DNA from: Aromatoleum sp035254505
GTDB taxonomy: Bacteria > Pseudomonadota > Gammaproteobacteria > Burkholderiales > Rhodocyclaceae
Direction of reading: 5' to 3'
Assembly: GCF_035254505.1 (NCBI RefSeq)
Contig: NZ_DATFAO010000033.1
Location: forward strand, 1 to 64,000
Length of the DNA: 64,000 bases
Below are positions 19,892 through 29,133 of the stretch, one piece after another. Below the pieces are notes generated by a model, which saw nothing but the letters and a program-made list of their open reading frames with translations, ran no database searches and was not told where the DNA came from. Position 1 is the stretch's first letter. Every line of letters begins with the position of its first letter. Made by a program: the position numbers and the translations under genes.

Positions 19892-20976
19892 AAGTCCTGG
19901 CAAGCGCATTTCTGGCGGCGGCGCTGGCGGCCTGTTCCAGTCCGACTCCGCCGGAGAAGACTCCCCGCGCCGTGATCGTGAGAACCCTCTCCGCATCCGG
20001 CGACGCGCAAAACCTCAATGTGTACACCGGCGAAGTGAAGGCGCGCCACGAAGCCGAGCTCGGATTCCGCATCGGCGGCAAGCTCATCGAGCGTCGCGTT
20101 GATGTCGGCGCCCAGGTCCGCGCCGGCCAGATTCTCGCCCGGCTCGACCCGCAGGACACCCGCCTCGCCGAACAGGCCGCCGGCGCCGCGGTCGCGGCCG
20201 CCGAGGCCGACGTCGCGCTCGCACGTGCCGAGTTCGCGCGCGTGGAAGGATTGCACGCGAAGAACTTCGTCAGCGCCTCGGCCCTCGACACGCGCCGGAC
20301 GGCGCTGCAGGCAGCCGAAGCGCGGCTGCGCCAAGCCCGCGCCCAGGCATCCACGGCCGGCAATCAGGCAACGTATGCGACGCTCGTCGCCGATCACGAC
20401 GGCGTCGTCACCGCCGCGATGGGTGAAGCCGGGCAGGTCGTGACCGCCGGCCAGGCCGTCGTGCGCATCGCGCGGCCCGAGGAGCGCGAAGTGCTCATCG
20501 CCGTTCCCGAAAGCCGCATTGGATCGCTCCAGCCAGGAATGCCGGCGGTGGTCCGGGCCTGGGCCAGCCCGCAGAAAGACTATCCGGCAACGGTCCGCGA
20601 GATCGCTCCGGCCGCGGACACCGCTACCCGCAGTTACGCCACGCGCGTCAGCATTCCCGCGGCGGACGCCGGCCTGCCGCTCGGCGCGACTGCCAGCGTC
20701 GTGTTCTCGACGACCGCTGTAGCTCAGGCGCAGCTGCCGCTCACCGCCGTCACCCGTGCGGATGGGCATGCGACCGTCTGGCTCGTCGATGATGCGTCGC
20801 AGGTCCGCCCTATCGCGGTTGAAGTCGGCGAGTTCCGCGAAGATGGCGTCGCGATCCGCGGCGGCCTCCCGCCCGGGGCGCGGATCGTGCTGACCGGCGT
20901 TCATCGGCTGGTCGCCGGCGAGACCGTCCGCCCCGTCGACGAGAACGCCCCCGTCGCCCTGGATACCCGCAAATGA
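19888..20976 (+). CDS. RND efflux periplasmic adaptor lipoprotein
   Basis: Membrane fusion protein linking an inner-membrane RND pump to an outer-membrane channel. The N-terminus MKVLASAFLAAALAAC is a lipoprotein signal with the acceptor cysteine at 16. The HlyD/AcrA fold shows as a lipoyl-type half motif (GEVKARHEAELGFRIGGKL), a coiled-coil hairpin around 95-150 and the second lipoyl half (YATLVADHDGVVTAAMGEAG). 362 residues. Overlaps tetR and the pump gene by four bases each, so translation is coupled. Confidence 0.92.
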   Translation: MKVLASAFLAAALAACSSPTPPEKTPRAVIVRTLSASGDAQNLNVYTGEVKARHEAELGFRIGGKLIERRVDVGAQVRAGQILARLDPQDTRLAEQAAGAAVAAAEADVALARAEFARVEGLHAKNFVSASALDTRRTALQAAEARLRQARAQASTAGNQATYATLVADHDGVVTAAMGEAGQVVTAGQAVVRIARPEEREVLIAVPESRIGSLQPGMPAVVRAWASPQKDYPATVREIAPAADTATRSYATRVSIPAADAGLPLGATASVVFSTTAVAQAQLPLTAVTRADGHATVWLVDDASQVRPIAVEVGEFREDGVAIRGGLPPGARIVLTGVHRLVAGETVRPVDENAPVALDTRK

Positions 20977-23900
20977 GCTCCGCCACCGAACATCGCGACG
21001 GGCGCTTCAACATCTCCGCCTGGGGCCTGCGCCACCGATCGCTCGTGCTGTATCTCATGATCGTGCTGACTGCGATCGGCGCGTACTCCTTCGGCCGTCT
21101 CGGCCAGTCCGAGGATCCGCCCTTCACCTTCAAGGTGATGGTGATCCGCACCGAGTGGCCGGGTGCCGCTGCCGAGGAGGTCTCGCGCCAGGTCACCGAC
21201 AAGATCGAGAAGAAGCTGCAGGAAGTCGCCCAGGTCGACGTCGTGCGCAGCTTCTCGCGACCCGGCGAGTCGATGGTCTTCTTCGTCGCCCGCGACTCGA
21301 CCCCCGCGCGCGAAGTGCCCGACGTCTGGTACCAGGTGCGCAAGAAGATCGGCGACATCCGCTACACGCTGCCGCAGGGCATCGTCGGGCCGAGCTTCAA
21401 CGACGAATTCGGCGACACCTACGGCAACATCTTCGCGCTCGTCGGCGAAGGGCTCGACCAGGCCGAGCTCAAGCGCTACGCTGAGGCGATCCGCAGCGAA
21501 CTGCTGCGCGTGCATGACGTCGCGAAAGTCAGCTTCTTCGGCGAGCAGCCGCAACGCGTCTTCATCGAGCTCTCCAACACCAAGCTCGCGACCTTCGGCC
21601 TGTCCGCGCGCGACATCGTCGCGGCCCTCGCCGGCCAGAACGCCACCGCCGGCGCCGGCTTCTTCGAGACCGCCGACGAGCGCATCTGGCTGCACCCGAC
21701 CGGCGCCTTCGACGACCTCGACGCGATCCGCGCGACCGTCATCCGCGCCCAGGGCCGCAGCTTCCGCCTCGGCGACGTCGCCGAGATCCGCCGCGGCTAT
21801 GCCGATCCCCCGCGCGAGCGTATGCGCTTCAAGGGCGAGGACGCGCTCGGCATCGGCGTGTCGATGCGCGCCGGCGGCGACATCATCGCGCTCGGCAAGC
21901 ACCTCGACGAGGCCGTCGCGCACATCGAGGCGCAACTGCCGGTCGGCCTTCGCCTCGAACGCGTCGCCGACCAGCCGCGCGCCGTCTCGCGCTCGGTTGG
22001 CGAATTCGTCCGCGTGCTCACCGAGGCGGTCCTGATCGTCATGGTCGTGAGCCTGATGTCGCTCGGCCTGCGCACCGGCATCGTCGTGCTCGTGATCATC
22101 CCGGTCGTGCTCGCGATCACCTTTCTCTTCATGAACCTCTTCGACATCGGCCTGCACAAGATCTCGCTGGGCGCGCTGATCATCGCGCTCGGCCTCCTGG
22201 TCGACGACGCCATCATCGCCGTCGAGATGATGGCGACCAAGATGGAGCAGGGCTGGGACCGTGTCCGCGCAGCGAGCTTTGCCTACACCTCGACGGCGAT
22301 GCCGATGCTCTCCGGCACGCTCGTCACCGCCGCGGGCTTCCTGCCGATCGCGACCGCCGCCTCGTCGACCGGCGAATACACGCGCTCCATCTTCCAGGTC
22401 ACTGTGATCGCGCTGCTCGTATCCTGGGTCGCGGCGGTGCTTTTCGTCCCCTGGCTCGGCCTGCACCTGCTGCCGGACTTCCGTGCCGCCACCGGCAAAC
22501 CCTCGCCGCTGGCGCGGCTGCTCGCACGGGTGTCCCCCCGTTTTGCCCAACGCCTCGCCGCGCGCGCCGCACAGTCTCATGCCCAGCACGACGAACACGC
22601 GATCTACCACACGCCCTTCTACACGCGCTTCCGCAAGCTCGTCGACGCCAGCGTCGCCCATCGCTGGCGCGTGATTACGCTCACCGTCGCGATCTTCGTC
22701 GGTTCCCTGTTCGTCTTTGCGCGTTTCGTGCCGCAGCAGTTCTTCCCGGATTCGACCCGGCCCGAACTGCTGATCGACCTGCGTCTCGCCGAAGGCGCTT
22801 CCCACGACGCGACCGAGCGCGCGGTGAAGCGCATCGAAGCCTTCCTCGACGGCCAGCCCGGCATCGAGAACTACGTCGCCTGGCTCGGCGGCGGCAGTCC
22901 GCGCTTCTACCTGCCGCTCGACCAGCAACTCGAACAGACGAGCTTCGCCCAGTTCGTCGTCCTCACCGACGGCCCCGCCTCGCGCGAAGCGCTGCGCGCG
23001 AAAACGATCGCCTTGTTCGAGCAGGGCCCGCCGGACGTGCTCGGCGTCGTCAATCGCCTCGAAAACGGCCCGCCGGTCGGCTTCCCGGTGCAGTATCGCG
23101 TCAGCGGCCAGGACGCCGACGAGGCGCGCCGTATCGCCCATCAGGTCGCCGAAGTGATGCGCGGCAACGCCGAGCTGTCGAACGTGCATCTCGACTGGGA
23201 AGAGCCCTCCAAACGCGTCAGCCTGCGCATCGACCAGGACAAGGCGCGCCTGCTGGGGCTGTCCAGCCAGGACGTCGCGACGCTCCTCAACACCTCACTG
23301 CAGGGGCTCGCGGTCACGCAGTTCCGCGAAGGCACCGAGACCATCGACGTGCTGCTGCGCGGCGCCGAGTCCGAGCGCGTCCATCTCGGCCTGCTGCCCG
23401 ATCTCGCCATCCCGACCGGCAACGGCCGCAGCGTCTCGCTGTCGCAGATCGCGACGCCCGAATACGGCTTCGAGCAGGGCGTGATCTGGCGCCGCAACCG
23501 CGCGCCGACCGTCACCGTGCGCGCGACGCTCTACGGAAACGTCCAGCCCGCCGCCATCGTCGCCCAGCTCGCCCCGCAGATCGACGCGCTGCAGGCAAAG
23601 CTGCCGCTCGGCTATCACGTCGAGGTCGGCGGCTCGGTCGAGGAGAGCGCCAAGGGTGGCGGATCGGTCGCCGCCGGCATGCCGCTCTTTATCGTCGCGG
23701 TGCTGACGGTGCTGATGCTCCAGCTGCAGAGCTTCTCCCGCGTCGCGATGGTCGTCCTCACCGCGCCGCTCGGCCTCGTCGGCGTGACGGCTTTCCTGCT
23801 CGCTTTCAACAAGCCTTTCGGCTTCGTCGCGATGCTCGGCACCATCGCCCTGTCGGGGATGATCATGCGCAACGCCGTGATCCTGGTCGATCAGATCCGG

Positions 23901-24191
23901 CAGGACCGGGAGGCCGGCCGCAGCGCATGGGACGCCGTCGTCGAATCGACCGTGCGCCGCTTCCGTCCGATCATGCTGACCGCTGCCGCCGCCATCCTCG
24001 CGATGATCCCGCTCACGCGCAGCGCCTTCTTCGGGCCGATGGCGGTCGCGATCATGGGCGGACTGACCGTCGCGACGCTCCTGACCCTGATCTTCCTGCC
24101 GGCACTGTACGCGGCGTGGTATCGGGTGCAGCGCGACGCGCCGGATCCCGTCGGATCACCCGGCCGCCTTGCAACGCAGCAAGTGGGTTAG
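20973..24191 (+). CDS. RND-family efflux pump (AcrB/HAE-type permease)
   Basis: Proton-driven multidrug-type exporter of 1072 residues. It has the first membrane helix at about 24-44, a cluster of helices around 340-490 and another around 905-1050, with two large periplasmic loops between. The proton-relay aspartates are in LGLLVDDAIIAVEM (D411, D412). The lysine expected in TM10 is an arginine (MRNAVILVDQ, R966), which I recall as common in this branch. No outer-membrane gene is in the operon; tolC at 25278 may serve. Substrate unknown. Confidence 0.93.
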   Translation: MSSATEHRDGRFNISAWGLRHRSLVLYLMIVLTAIGAYSFGRLGQSEDPPFTFKVMVIRTEWPGAAAEEVSRQVTDKIEKKLQEVAQVDVVRSFSRPGESMVFFVARDSTPAREVPDVWYQVRKKIGDIRYTLPQGIVGPSFNDEFGDTYGNIFALVGEGLDQAELKRYAEAIRSELLRVHDVAKVSFFGEQPQRVFIELSNTKLATFGLSARDIVAALAGQNATAGAGFFETADERIWLHPTGAFDDLDAIRATVIRAQGRSFRLGDVAEIRRGYADPPRERMRFKGEDALGIGVSMRAGGDIIALGKHLDEAVAHIEAQLPVGLRLERVADQPRAVSRSVGEFVRVLTEAVLIVMVVSLMSLGLRTGIVVLVIIPVVLAITFLFMNLFDIGLHKISLGALIIALGLLVDDAIIAVEMMATKMEQGWDRVRAASFAYTSTAMPMLSGTLVTAAGFLPIATAASSTGEYTRSIFQVTVIALLVSWVAAVLFVPWLGLHLLPDFRAATGKPSPLARLLARVSPRFAQRLAARAAQSHAQHDEHAIYHTPFYTRFRKLVDASVAHRWRVITLTVAIFVGSLFVFARFVPQQFFPDSTRPELLIDLRLAEGASHDATERAVKRIEAFLDGQPGIENYVAWLGGGSPRFYLPLDQQLEQTSFAQFVVLTDGPASREALRAKTIALFEQGPPDVLGVVNRLENGPPVGFPVQYRVSGQDADEARRIAHQVAEVMRGNAELSNVHLDWEEPSKRVSLRIDQDKARLLGLSSQDVATLLNTSLQGLAVTQFREGTETIDVLLRGAESERVHLGLLPDLAIPTGNGRSVSLSQIATPEYGFEQGVIWRRNRAPTVTVRATLYGNVQPAAIVAQLAPQIDALQAKLPLGYHVEVGGSVEESAKGGGSVAAGMPLFIVAVLTVLMLQLQSFSRVAMVVLTAPLGLVGVTAFLLAFNKPFGFVAMLGTIALSGMIMRNAVILVDQIRQDREAGRSAWDAVVESTVRRFRPIMLTAAAAILAMIPLTRSAFFGPMAVAIMGGLTVATLLTLIFLPALYAAWYRVQRDAPDPVGSPGRLATQQVG

Positions 24192-24212
24192 AATGCGAAA
24201 GTTTATTCAAAG

Positions 24213-24238
24213 CACGCTTTATTAGCGTGTGCTAATAT
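24213..24238 (+). promoter_or_regulatory. Hairpin and -10-like box before pcm
   Basis: CACGCT (24213-24218), loop TTATT, AGCGTG (24224-24229) form a six-pair hairpin just after the efflux operon, followed by TGC and TAATAT (24233-24238), which looks like a -10 for the methyltransferase gene. The site is unusually A+T rich for this chromosome. A -35 is not evident, so terminator or operator roles are equally open. Confidence 0.4.
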
Positions 24239-24258
24239 TTGGACAGGAAGCCAAAGCC

Positions 24259-24912
24259 ATGAACTTCGAACGTGCCCGCTTCAACATGGTCGAGCAGCAG
24301 ATCCGCCCGTGGGATGTGCTGGATATGGACGTCCTCGATCTGCTGATGACGGTCAAGCGCGAGGAATTCGTTCCCGCCGCCTACAAGACGCTCGCCTTCG
24401 CTGACGGCGAGATCCCGATCGGCTGCGGCCAGGTGATGCTCAAGCCGGTGATCGAAGGGAAGATCCTGCAGGCGCTGCAGCTCAAGCGTTCGGATTCCGT
24501 GCTCGAGATCGGTGCCGGTTCCGGCTACTTCGCGGCGCTGCTCGCCGCTCGCACCGACTGGGTGCGCACGATCGAAATCGAACCGGAACTCGCCAAGTTC
24601 GCGAGCGATAACCTCAACCGCTACGGCGTCGAGAACGTCATCGTCGAAGAGGGTGATGCCGCGGGCGGCTGGTCGGCTCGCGCGCCCTACGACGTGATCG
24701 TCGTCTCGGGTGGCCTGCCGATGCTGCCGCAGAGCCTGCTCCAGCAACTGAAGGTCGGCGGCCGCCTGTTCGCCTTCGTCGGCGACGCGCCGGTGATGGA
24801 AGGGCGTCTCGTGACCTGCACCGGCGAAGGCCAGTTCAAGACCGAAGACGTTTTCGAAACCATCGTCCCGATGCTGAAGAACGCTCAGCGCAAGGACGAA
24901 TTCCGCTTCTGA
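24259..24912 (+). CDS. pcm: Protein-L-isoaspartate O-methyltransferase family protein
   Basis: S-adenosylmethionine-dependent methyltransferase of the PCMT family, 217 residues. The SAM site is VLEIGAGSGYFAALLA (about 87-102), preceded by IGCGQVMLKPVIEGK, where active Pcm enzymes have an SQP-type substrate loop. That loop is altered here (GCGQVMLKP), so activity on isoaspartyl residues is uncertain; many proteobacteria carry this variant beside tolC. The ATG with AGGAAG upstream was preferred to an upstream in-frame ATG at 24229 lying in the promoter region. Confidence 0.82.
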   Translation: MNFERARFNMVEQQIRPWDVLDMDVLDLLMTVKREEFVPAAYKTLAFADGEIPIGCGQVMLKPVIEGKILQALQLKRSDSVLEIGAGSGYFAALLAARTDWVRTIEIEPELAKFASDNLNRYGVENVIVEEGDAAGGWSARAPYDVIVVSGGLPMLPQSLLQQLKVGGRLFAFVGDAPVMEGRLVTCTGEGQFKTEDVFETIVPMLKNAQRKDEFRF

Positions 24913-24923
24913 AGGAGTTCCGG

Positions 24924-25247
24924 ATGCGACAGATGAGCGTCACCGAGCTGTCCGAATGGCTGGCCGACCCCGAACGCGCAAAACCGATGCTGCTCGACGT
25001 GCGCGAGCCGGCAGAGTTCGACATCTGCCGCATCCCCGGCGCCGAGCTGATGCCCATGGGCACCGTGCCCGCGCGCCAGCAGGAGCTCGATCCCGATGCC
25101 GACATCGTAGTAATCTGCCATCATGGCGGCCGCAGCGCGCAGGTCTGCATGTTCCTCGAGAGGCAAGGCTTCTCGCATGTGATCAACCTCGCCGGCGGCG
25201 TCCATGCCTGGGCCGAGTTGGTTGATCCGGGCATGCCTCGTTACTGA
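24924..25247 (+). CDS. Single-domain rhodanese (sulfurtransferase)
   Basis: A 107-residue cytoplasmic rhodanese with the active-site loop CHHGGRS (C65), LLDVREPAEFD near the start and NLAGGVHAWA near the end. It probably transfers sulfane sulfur to a thiol acceptor; the physiological substrate is unknown. It follows the methyltransferase by 11 bases and precedes tolC by 30, a grouping I recall from other beta-proteobacteria. Confidence 0.93.
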   Translation: MRQMSVTELSEWLADPERAKPMLLDVREPAEFDICRIPGAELMPMGTVPARQQELDPDADIVVICHHGGRSAQVCMFLERQGFSHVINLAGGVHAWAELVDPGMPRY

Positions 25248-25277
25248 GCCAGCGCTGCCTATCCATCGGAGATGTAG

Positions 25278-26588
25278 ATGAAACGTGCGGCAGTAGTCTG
25301 TCTGGCGAGCCTCTTGTCGACCGCGGCATGGTCCGCCGACTTGATGCAGGTGTATCGCGACGCGCTGGCCAACGATGCGCGCTATGCCTCGGCGCGCGCG
25401 CAATACGACGCCGGACAGGAAAAGGTCGTCCAGGGCCGGGCGGGCCTTCTGCCAGCGATCGGCGCCAGCGCCGGCACGACTTGGAATGACCTCGACATCC
25501 GACGCCCGGATCTGGGTTCCCATCAGTACAACAGCAATAACTACGGCGTCCAGCTCACGCAGCCGCTCTTTCGGTGGCAGAACTGGGTTCAGTACAAGCA
25601 GGGCGAACTGCAGACCGCGCTGGCGGAGGCCCAACTCGGGCTCGCGCGCCAGGACCTGGTCCTGCGCGTCTCGCAGGCCTACTTCGACGTCCTTAACGCG
25701 CAGGACTCCCTGAGTGCCGTGTCGGAATTGCGCAAGGCCGCCTCCGAGCAGTTGCAGCTCGCAAAGGCGAGCTTCGAAGTCGGTACCGTCACGATTACCG
25801 ATGTGCATGAAGCCCAGTCGCGCTTCGACCTCGCGTCGGCACAGGAAATCGCTGCGCAGAACGACCTCGACGTCCGCCGTCAGGCGCTCGCGCAGATCGT
25901 TGGCAAGGAAACCTCTCCGCTCGCGGGGCTACGCGTCGGTCTGAGCCTGTCACGGCCCCAGCCCGATAACATCGTGGACTGGGCGGCGGCGGCGGAGCAG
26001 GGCAACTACACCGTGCAGGCGCAGCAACTGGCGCGGCAGATCGCCGAGCGCGAAGTCGAACGTTCGCGCGCCGGACATTATCCGACCGTCGATCTGGTCG
26101 CGACCCAGGGGCGCAACAGCGTCGGCTTCACGACCAGCACGAGGGGGGCGCAGGTCACCGAAGCGACGACCGTCGGCCTGCAACTGAATGTGCCGCTCTT
26201 CGCCGGCGGCGCGATCTCGTCGCGCGAACGCGAGGCGGCAGCCCTCAAAGTGAAGGCCGACGCCGACCTCGAGGACGCACGGCGCAGCTCTGCGCTCGCT
26301 GCGCGCCAGGCCTACCTCGGTGTGACCAGCGGTCTCGCGCAGATCAAGGCGCTGGAGGCCGCGAAGGTCTCCTCGACCTCGGCGCTCGAAGCGAACCGTC
26401 TCGGCTACGAAGTCGGGGTGCGCATCAACATTGACGTCCTGAACGCCCAGAGTCAGCTCGCCGACACCCTGCGCCAGCTTGCCCGGGCCCGCTATGACAC
26501 GCTGCTTGCCCAGCTCCGTCTGAAGGCAGCAGCCGGCACCCTCGGCGAAGAGGACATCCAGGTCATCAACGCCCTGCTTGGCGAATAA
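25278..26588 (+). CDS. tolC: TolC-family outer-membrane channel protein
   Basis: Outer-membrane efflux duct of 436 residues. A cleavable signal peptide (about residues 1-20, ending near AAWSA) precedes DLMQVYRDALANDARYASARAQ, the classic TolC start. Two OEP repeats follow, each with a long coiled-coil alpha-barrel segment (about 60-210 and 280-420). It may complete the RND pump encoded upstream and type I systems elsewhere. It ends nine bases from the convergent waaA gene, with no room for a separate terminator. Confidence 0.94.
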   Translation: MKRAAVVCLASLLSTAAWSADLMQVYRDALANDARYASARAQYDAGQEKVVQGRAGLLPAIGASAGTTWNDLDIRRPDLGSHQYNSNNYGVQLTQPLFRWQNWVQYKQGELQTALAEAQLGLARQDLVLRVSQAYFDVLNAQDSLSAVSELRKAASEQLQLAKASFEVGTVTITDVHEAQSRFDLASAQEIAAQNDLDVRRQALAQIVGKETSPLAGLRVGLSLSRPQPDNIVDWAAAAEQGNYTVQAQQLARQIAEREVERSRAGHYPTVDLVATQGRNSVGFTTSTRGAQVTEATTVGLQLNVPLFAGGAISSREREAAALKVKADADLEDARRSSALAARQAYLGVTSGLAQIKALEAAKVSSTSALEANRLGYEVGVRINIDVLNAQSQLADTLRQLARARYDTLLAQLRLKAAAGTLGEEDIQVINALLGE

Positions 26589-26597
26589 GCGGCACCC

Positions 26598-27875
26598 TCA
26601 GGCCTCAGCTTCGCGGCGCTCCAGTAGGGCCGCCGCGAGCGCCACGGTCCGCGCCGTGGCGCCACGGTGACTCGCGGAGAACGCGCGACCCGCGCGACCC
26701 ATCGCTACACGGCGGTCCGGTTCGGCCAGCAGCGCCAGGGCAGTCCGCATCCCGTCTCCGACCTCGTCTTGCCGGAGTGCCGCTCCCGCAGCGACCGCCT
26801 GCTCGGCGACGAGGGAAAAATTGTAGGTGTGGGGGCCGAGGATCACCGGCGCGCCGACCGCGCACGCCTCGATGAGATTCTGTCCGCCGAAGGGCAACCA
26901 GCTTCCGCCCATCAACACGACGTCGGCCGCCGCGTAATACGCGAACATTTCACCCATCGAGTCTCCGAGCCATACGCGCGTCGCTGCTGACACCGATTCG
27001 CCGTCCGAGCGCCGCTGCAAGGCCAGCCCCCGACTCGTCGCGAGCGCCGCCACCTGGTCGAAGCGCTGGGGATGCCGCGGCACGACGATCAGCAGCGCTT
27101 CCAGCGGTGCCATAGAGGCAAATGCATCAAGGATCAGCGCTTCTTCGCCGTCCCGCGTGCTCGCGGCGAGAATTACCGGCCGCTGGGCGGTCTGCTCGCG
27201 GAAGCTCCTTCCCATCTCGATCAGGCTCGCCGGCGGTGCCATGTCGAACTTGATGTTGCCCGTGATCTCGACCCCATGGGCGCCGAGCTCCCGCAGACGC
27301 ACAGCATCAGCCTCTGTCTGCGCCCCGATCGCAGTCAACGCACCGAGCGTCAGCCGGGTCAGCGACGGCCATCGCGCGTAACGGCGGGCGGAGCGTTCCG
27401 ACAGTCGGGCATTCGCAAGCAGCACCGGCACTGCCCGATCGCGGCACGCGCCGAGCAGCGTCGGCCACAACTCTGTCTCCATGACGATCCCCGCCCGCGG
27501 GCGAAAATGGCGCAGGAAAGACGTCACGCAGGGCTTCAGGTCGTAGGGCAGGTAGGCGCGCAGCACACGCCGTTCGCTGCCAAACAGCGCTGCGGACGTC
27601 TCCCGCCCGGTGGGCGTCATGTGCGTTAGCAAGACCGAGCACTCCGGCCAGCGATCAAGTATCGCGCGCACGAGCGGCTCGGCGGCCCGAGTCTCGCCAA
27701 CCGACACAGCATGCACCCAGATCAACTGCGCCGGAGCCGTCACCGGATACCGCCCGAAGCGCTCGCCGACGTTCTGCAGATACTCTGGCTGACGGCGCGC
27801 ACGCCACATCAGCCGCGCCACGACGAAGGGCAGGGCGATCAGCCACAGCAGGGAATAGGCAAGGCGGGCGAGCAT
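26598..27875 (-). CDS. waaA: 3-deoxy-D-manno-octulosonic acid (Kdo) transferase
   Basis: Adds Kdo from CMP-Kdo to lipid A precursor at the inner face of the cytoplasmic membrane. The 425-residue protein has an N-terminal membrane anchor (LAYSLLWLIALPFVVARLMW), VHAVSVGETRAAEPL, METELWP with the catalytic-type glutamate, and the C-terminal GT-B nucleotide site GGSWLPFGGQNLIEACAVG. The start is chosen at the Met opening MLARLAYSLLW; the open frame extends 69 codons upstream across the promoter and is rejected. Divergent from the epimerase gene at 28038. Confidence 0.95.
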   Translation of the reverse strand: MLARLAYSLLWLIALPFVVARLMWRARRQPEYLQNVGERFGRYPVTAPAQLIWVHAVSVGETRAAEPLVRAILDRWPECSVLLTHMTPTGRETSAALFGSERRVLRAYLPYDLKPCVTSFLRHFRPRAGIVMETELWPTLLGACRDRAVPVLLANARLSERSARRYARWPSLTRLTLGALTAIGAQTEADAVRLRELGAHGVEITGNIKFDMAPPASLIEMGRSFREQTAQRPVILAASTRDGEEALILDAFASMAPLEALLIVVPRHPQRFDQVAALATSRGLALQRRSDGESVSAATRVWLGDSMGEMFAYYAAADVVLMGGSWLPFGGQNLIEACAVGAPVILGPHTYNFSLVAEQAVAAGAALRQDEVGDGMRTALALLAEPDRRVAMGRAGRAFSASHRGATARTVALAAALLERREAEA

Positions 27876-27902
27876 CGGAAGCGGCGCGGAGCAAAGCGCA
27901 CA

Positions 27903-27908
27903 AGTATA
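27903..27908 (-). promoter_or_regulatory. Putative -10 of waaA
   Basis: Reading the minus strand, TATACT lies 28 bases before the waaA ATG in the 162-base divergent gap. No convincing -35 is found at the right distance. Confidence 0.4.
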
Positions 27909-27988
27909 TCGCCCCCGCTCGCGCGCACGCTCGTCGAGCTCCGCGGGTGCGGTCTTGCTGTACGGAGCAAGGAGCGCTCGGGCGGCTA

Positions 27989-27997
27989 TGCGATAAT
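27989..27997 (+). promoter_or_regulatory. Extended -10 before the epimerase gene
   Basis: TGCGATAAT, an extended -10 (TGn plus GATAAT), 40 bases before the ATG at 28038. The same nine bases recur at 29096 before wzz. There is no clear -35, as expected for extended -10 promoters. Confidence 0.5.
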
Positions 27998-28037
27998 TCG
28001 CGCCTATCCCATTCACTGCTCGCACGCTATCCCCGCC

Positions 28038-29045
28038 ATGAAAATTCTTGTCACCGGTGCAGCCGGCTTCATCGGCATGCATGCCGCCCAGGTACTACTC
28101 GCGCGCGGCGACCAGGTCGTCGGCATCGACAACCTCAACGACTACTACGACCCCCAACTCAAACTCGACCGCCTCGCCCGGCTGACGCCCAATCCCGGCT
28201 TCCGCTTCGTCAAACTCGACGTCGCCGACCGCGCTGGTATGGAAAAGCTGTTCGCCGAAGAAAAGTTCGATCGCGTAATCCACCTCGCGGCCCAGGCCGG
28301 TGTCCGCTACTCACTGCAGAACCCCCACGCCTACATCGAGAGCAACGTCGTCGGCTTCACGAATATCCTCGAAGGCTGCCGCCATAACAAGGTCCAGCAC
28401 CTCGTCTACGCGAGCAGCTCCAGCGTCTACGGCGGCAACACCAAGATGCCGTTCTCAGAGCACGACAGCGTCGACCATCCGGTGAGTCTCTACGCCGCGA
28501 CGAAGAAGGCCAACGAACTGATGGCCCACACCTACAGTCATCTCTACGACCTTCCGACCACCGGCCTGCGCTTCTTCACCGTATATGGCCCCTGGGGACG
28601 CCCCGACATGGCGCTCTTCCTCTTCACGAAGGCGATCCTCGAAGGCCGTCCGATCGACGTCTTCAACCACGGCAAGATGAAGCGCGACTTCACCTACATC
28701 GACGACATCGTCGAAGGCGTCATCCGCACCCTCGACCGCGTCGCCGAGCCCGATCCGGCCTTCGATCCGCTGAATCCCGATCCGAGCCGCGGCAAGGCGC
28801 CCTACCGCGTGTTCAACATCGGCAACAACAACCCCGTGGAGCTGATGAGCTTCATCGAAGCCATCGAAGAGGCCGTCGGGCAGAAGGCCGAGAAGAATTT
28901 CCTGCCAATGCAGGATGGTGACGTGCCAGCGACGTATGCCGATACGAATGAGCTCAACGCATGGACCGGCTTTGCGCCTGCGATGAGCGTGCGCGAGGGG
29001 GTAGGGCGATTTGTAGCGTGGTACCGCGCGTATCACGGAATGTAA
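28038..29045 (+). CDS. NAD-dependent epimerase, UDP-glucuronate 4-epimerase type
   Basis: Short-chain dehydrogenase/reductase of 335 residues that probably interconverts UDP-glucuronate and UDP-galacturonate for surface polysaccharide. NAD site GAAGFIGMHAA (7-17); NDYYDPQLK after IDNLN is typical of CapI/GAE-type enzymes; SSSVYGGNTKMPF carries the catalytic serine and YAATKKAN the Tyr-Lys pair. GPWGRPDMALFLF and KRDFTYIDDIVEGV are family signatures. High GC, unlike the genes after it, so it probably belongs to the core chromosome at the edge of the polysaccharide island. Confidence 0.9.
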   Translation: MKILVTGAAGFIGMHAAQVLLARGDQVVGIDNLNDYYDPQLKLDRLARLTPNPGFRFVKLDVADRAGMEKLFAEEKFDRVIHLAAQAGVRYSLQNPHAYIESNVVGFTNILEGCRHNKVQHLVYASSSSVYGGNTKMPFSEHDSVDHPVSLYAATKKANELMAHTYSHLYDLPTTGLRFFTVYGPWGRPDMALFLFTKAILEGRPIDVFNHGKMKRDFTYIDDIVEGVIRTLDRVAEPDPAFDPLNPDPSRGKAPYRVFNIGNNNPVELMSFIEAIEEAVGQKAEKNFLPMQDGDVPATYADTNELNAWTGFAPAMSVREGVGRFVAWYRAYHGM

Positions 29046-29095
29046 ATTCGTAGCACTCTATTACCTTCGTGCAATATGCCGTGCACGTGAGATGG

Positions 29096-29104
29096 TGCGA
29101 TAAT
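29096..29104 (+). promoter_or_regulatory. Extended -10 before wzz
   Basis: TGCGATAAT, identical to the element at 27989, 29 bases before the wzz ATG in an A+T-rich gap of 88 bases. Confidence 0.5.
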
Positions 29105-29133
29105 CGACTGTTTTATCATAACTAATATTCCCA

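Noticed and set aside
20901..23189. 762-codon open frame antisense to the RND pump
   Set aside because: Product of extreme GC bias at third positions; arginine/aspartate/glycine-rich with no family features, and the opposite strand encodes a clear RND protein.
23859..23880. Loss of the TM10 lysine (now R966) as a sign of an inactive RND pump
   Set aside because: Arginine at this place is, as far as I recall, frequent in this branch of RND pumps, and the TM4 aspartate pair is intact.
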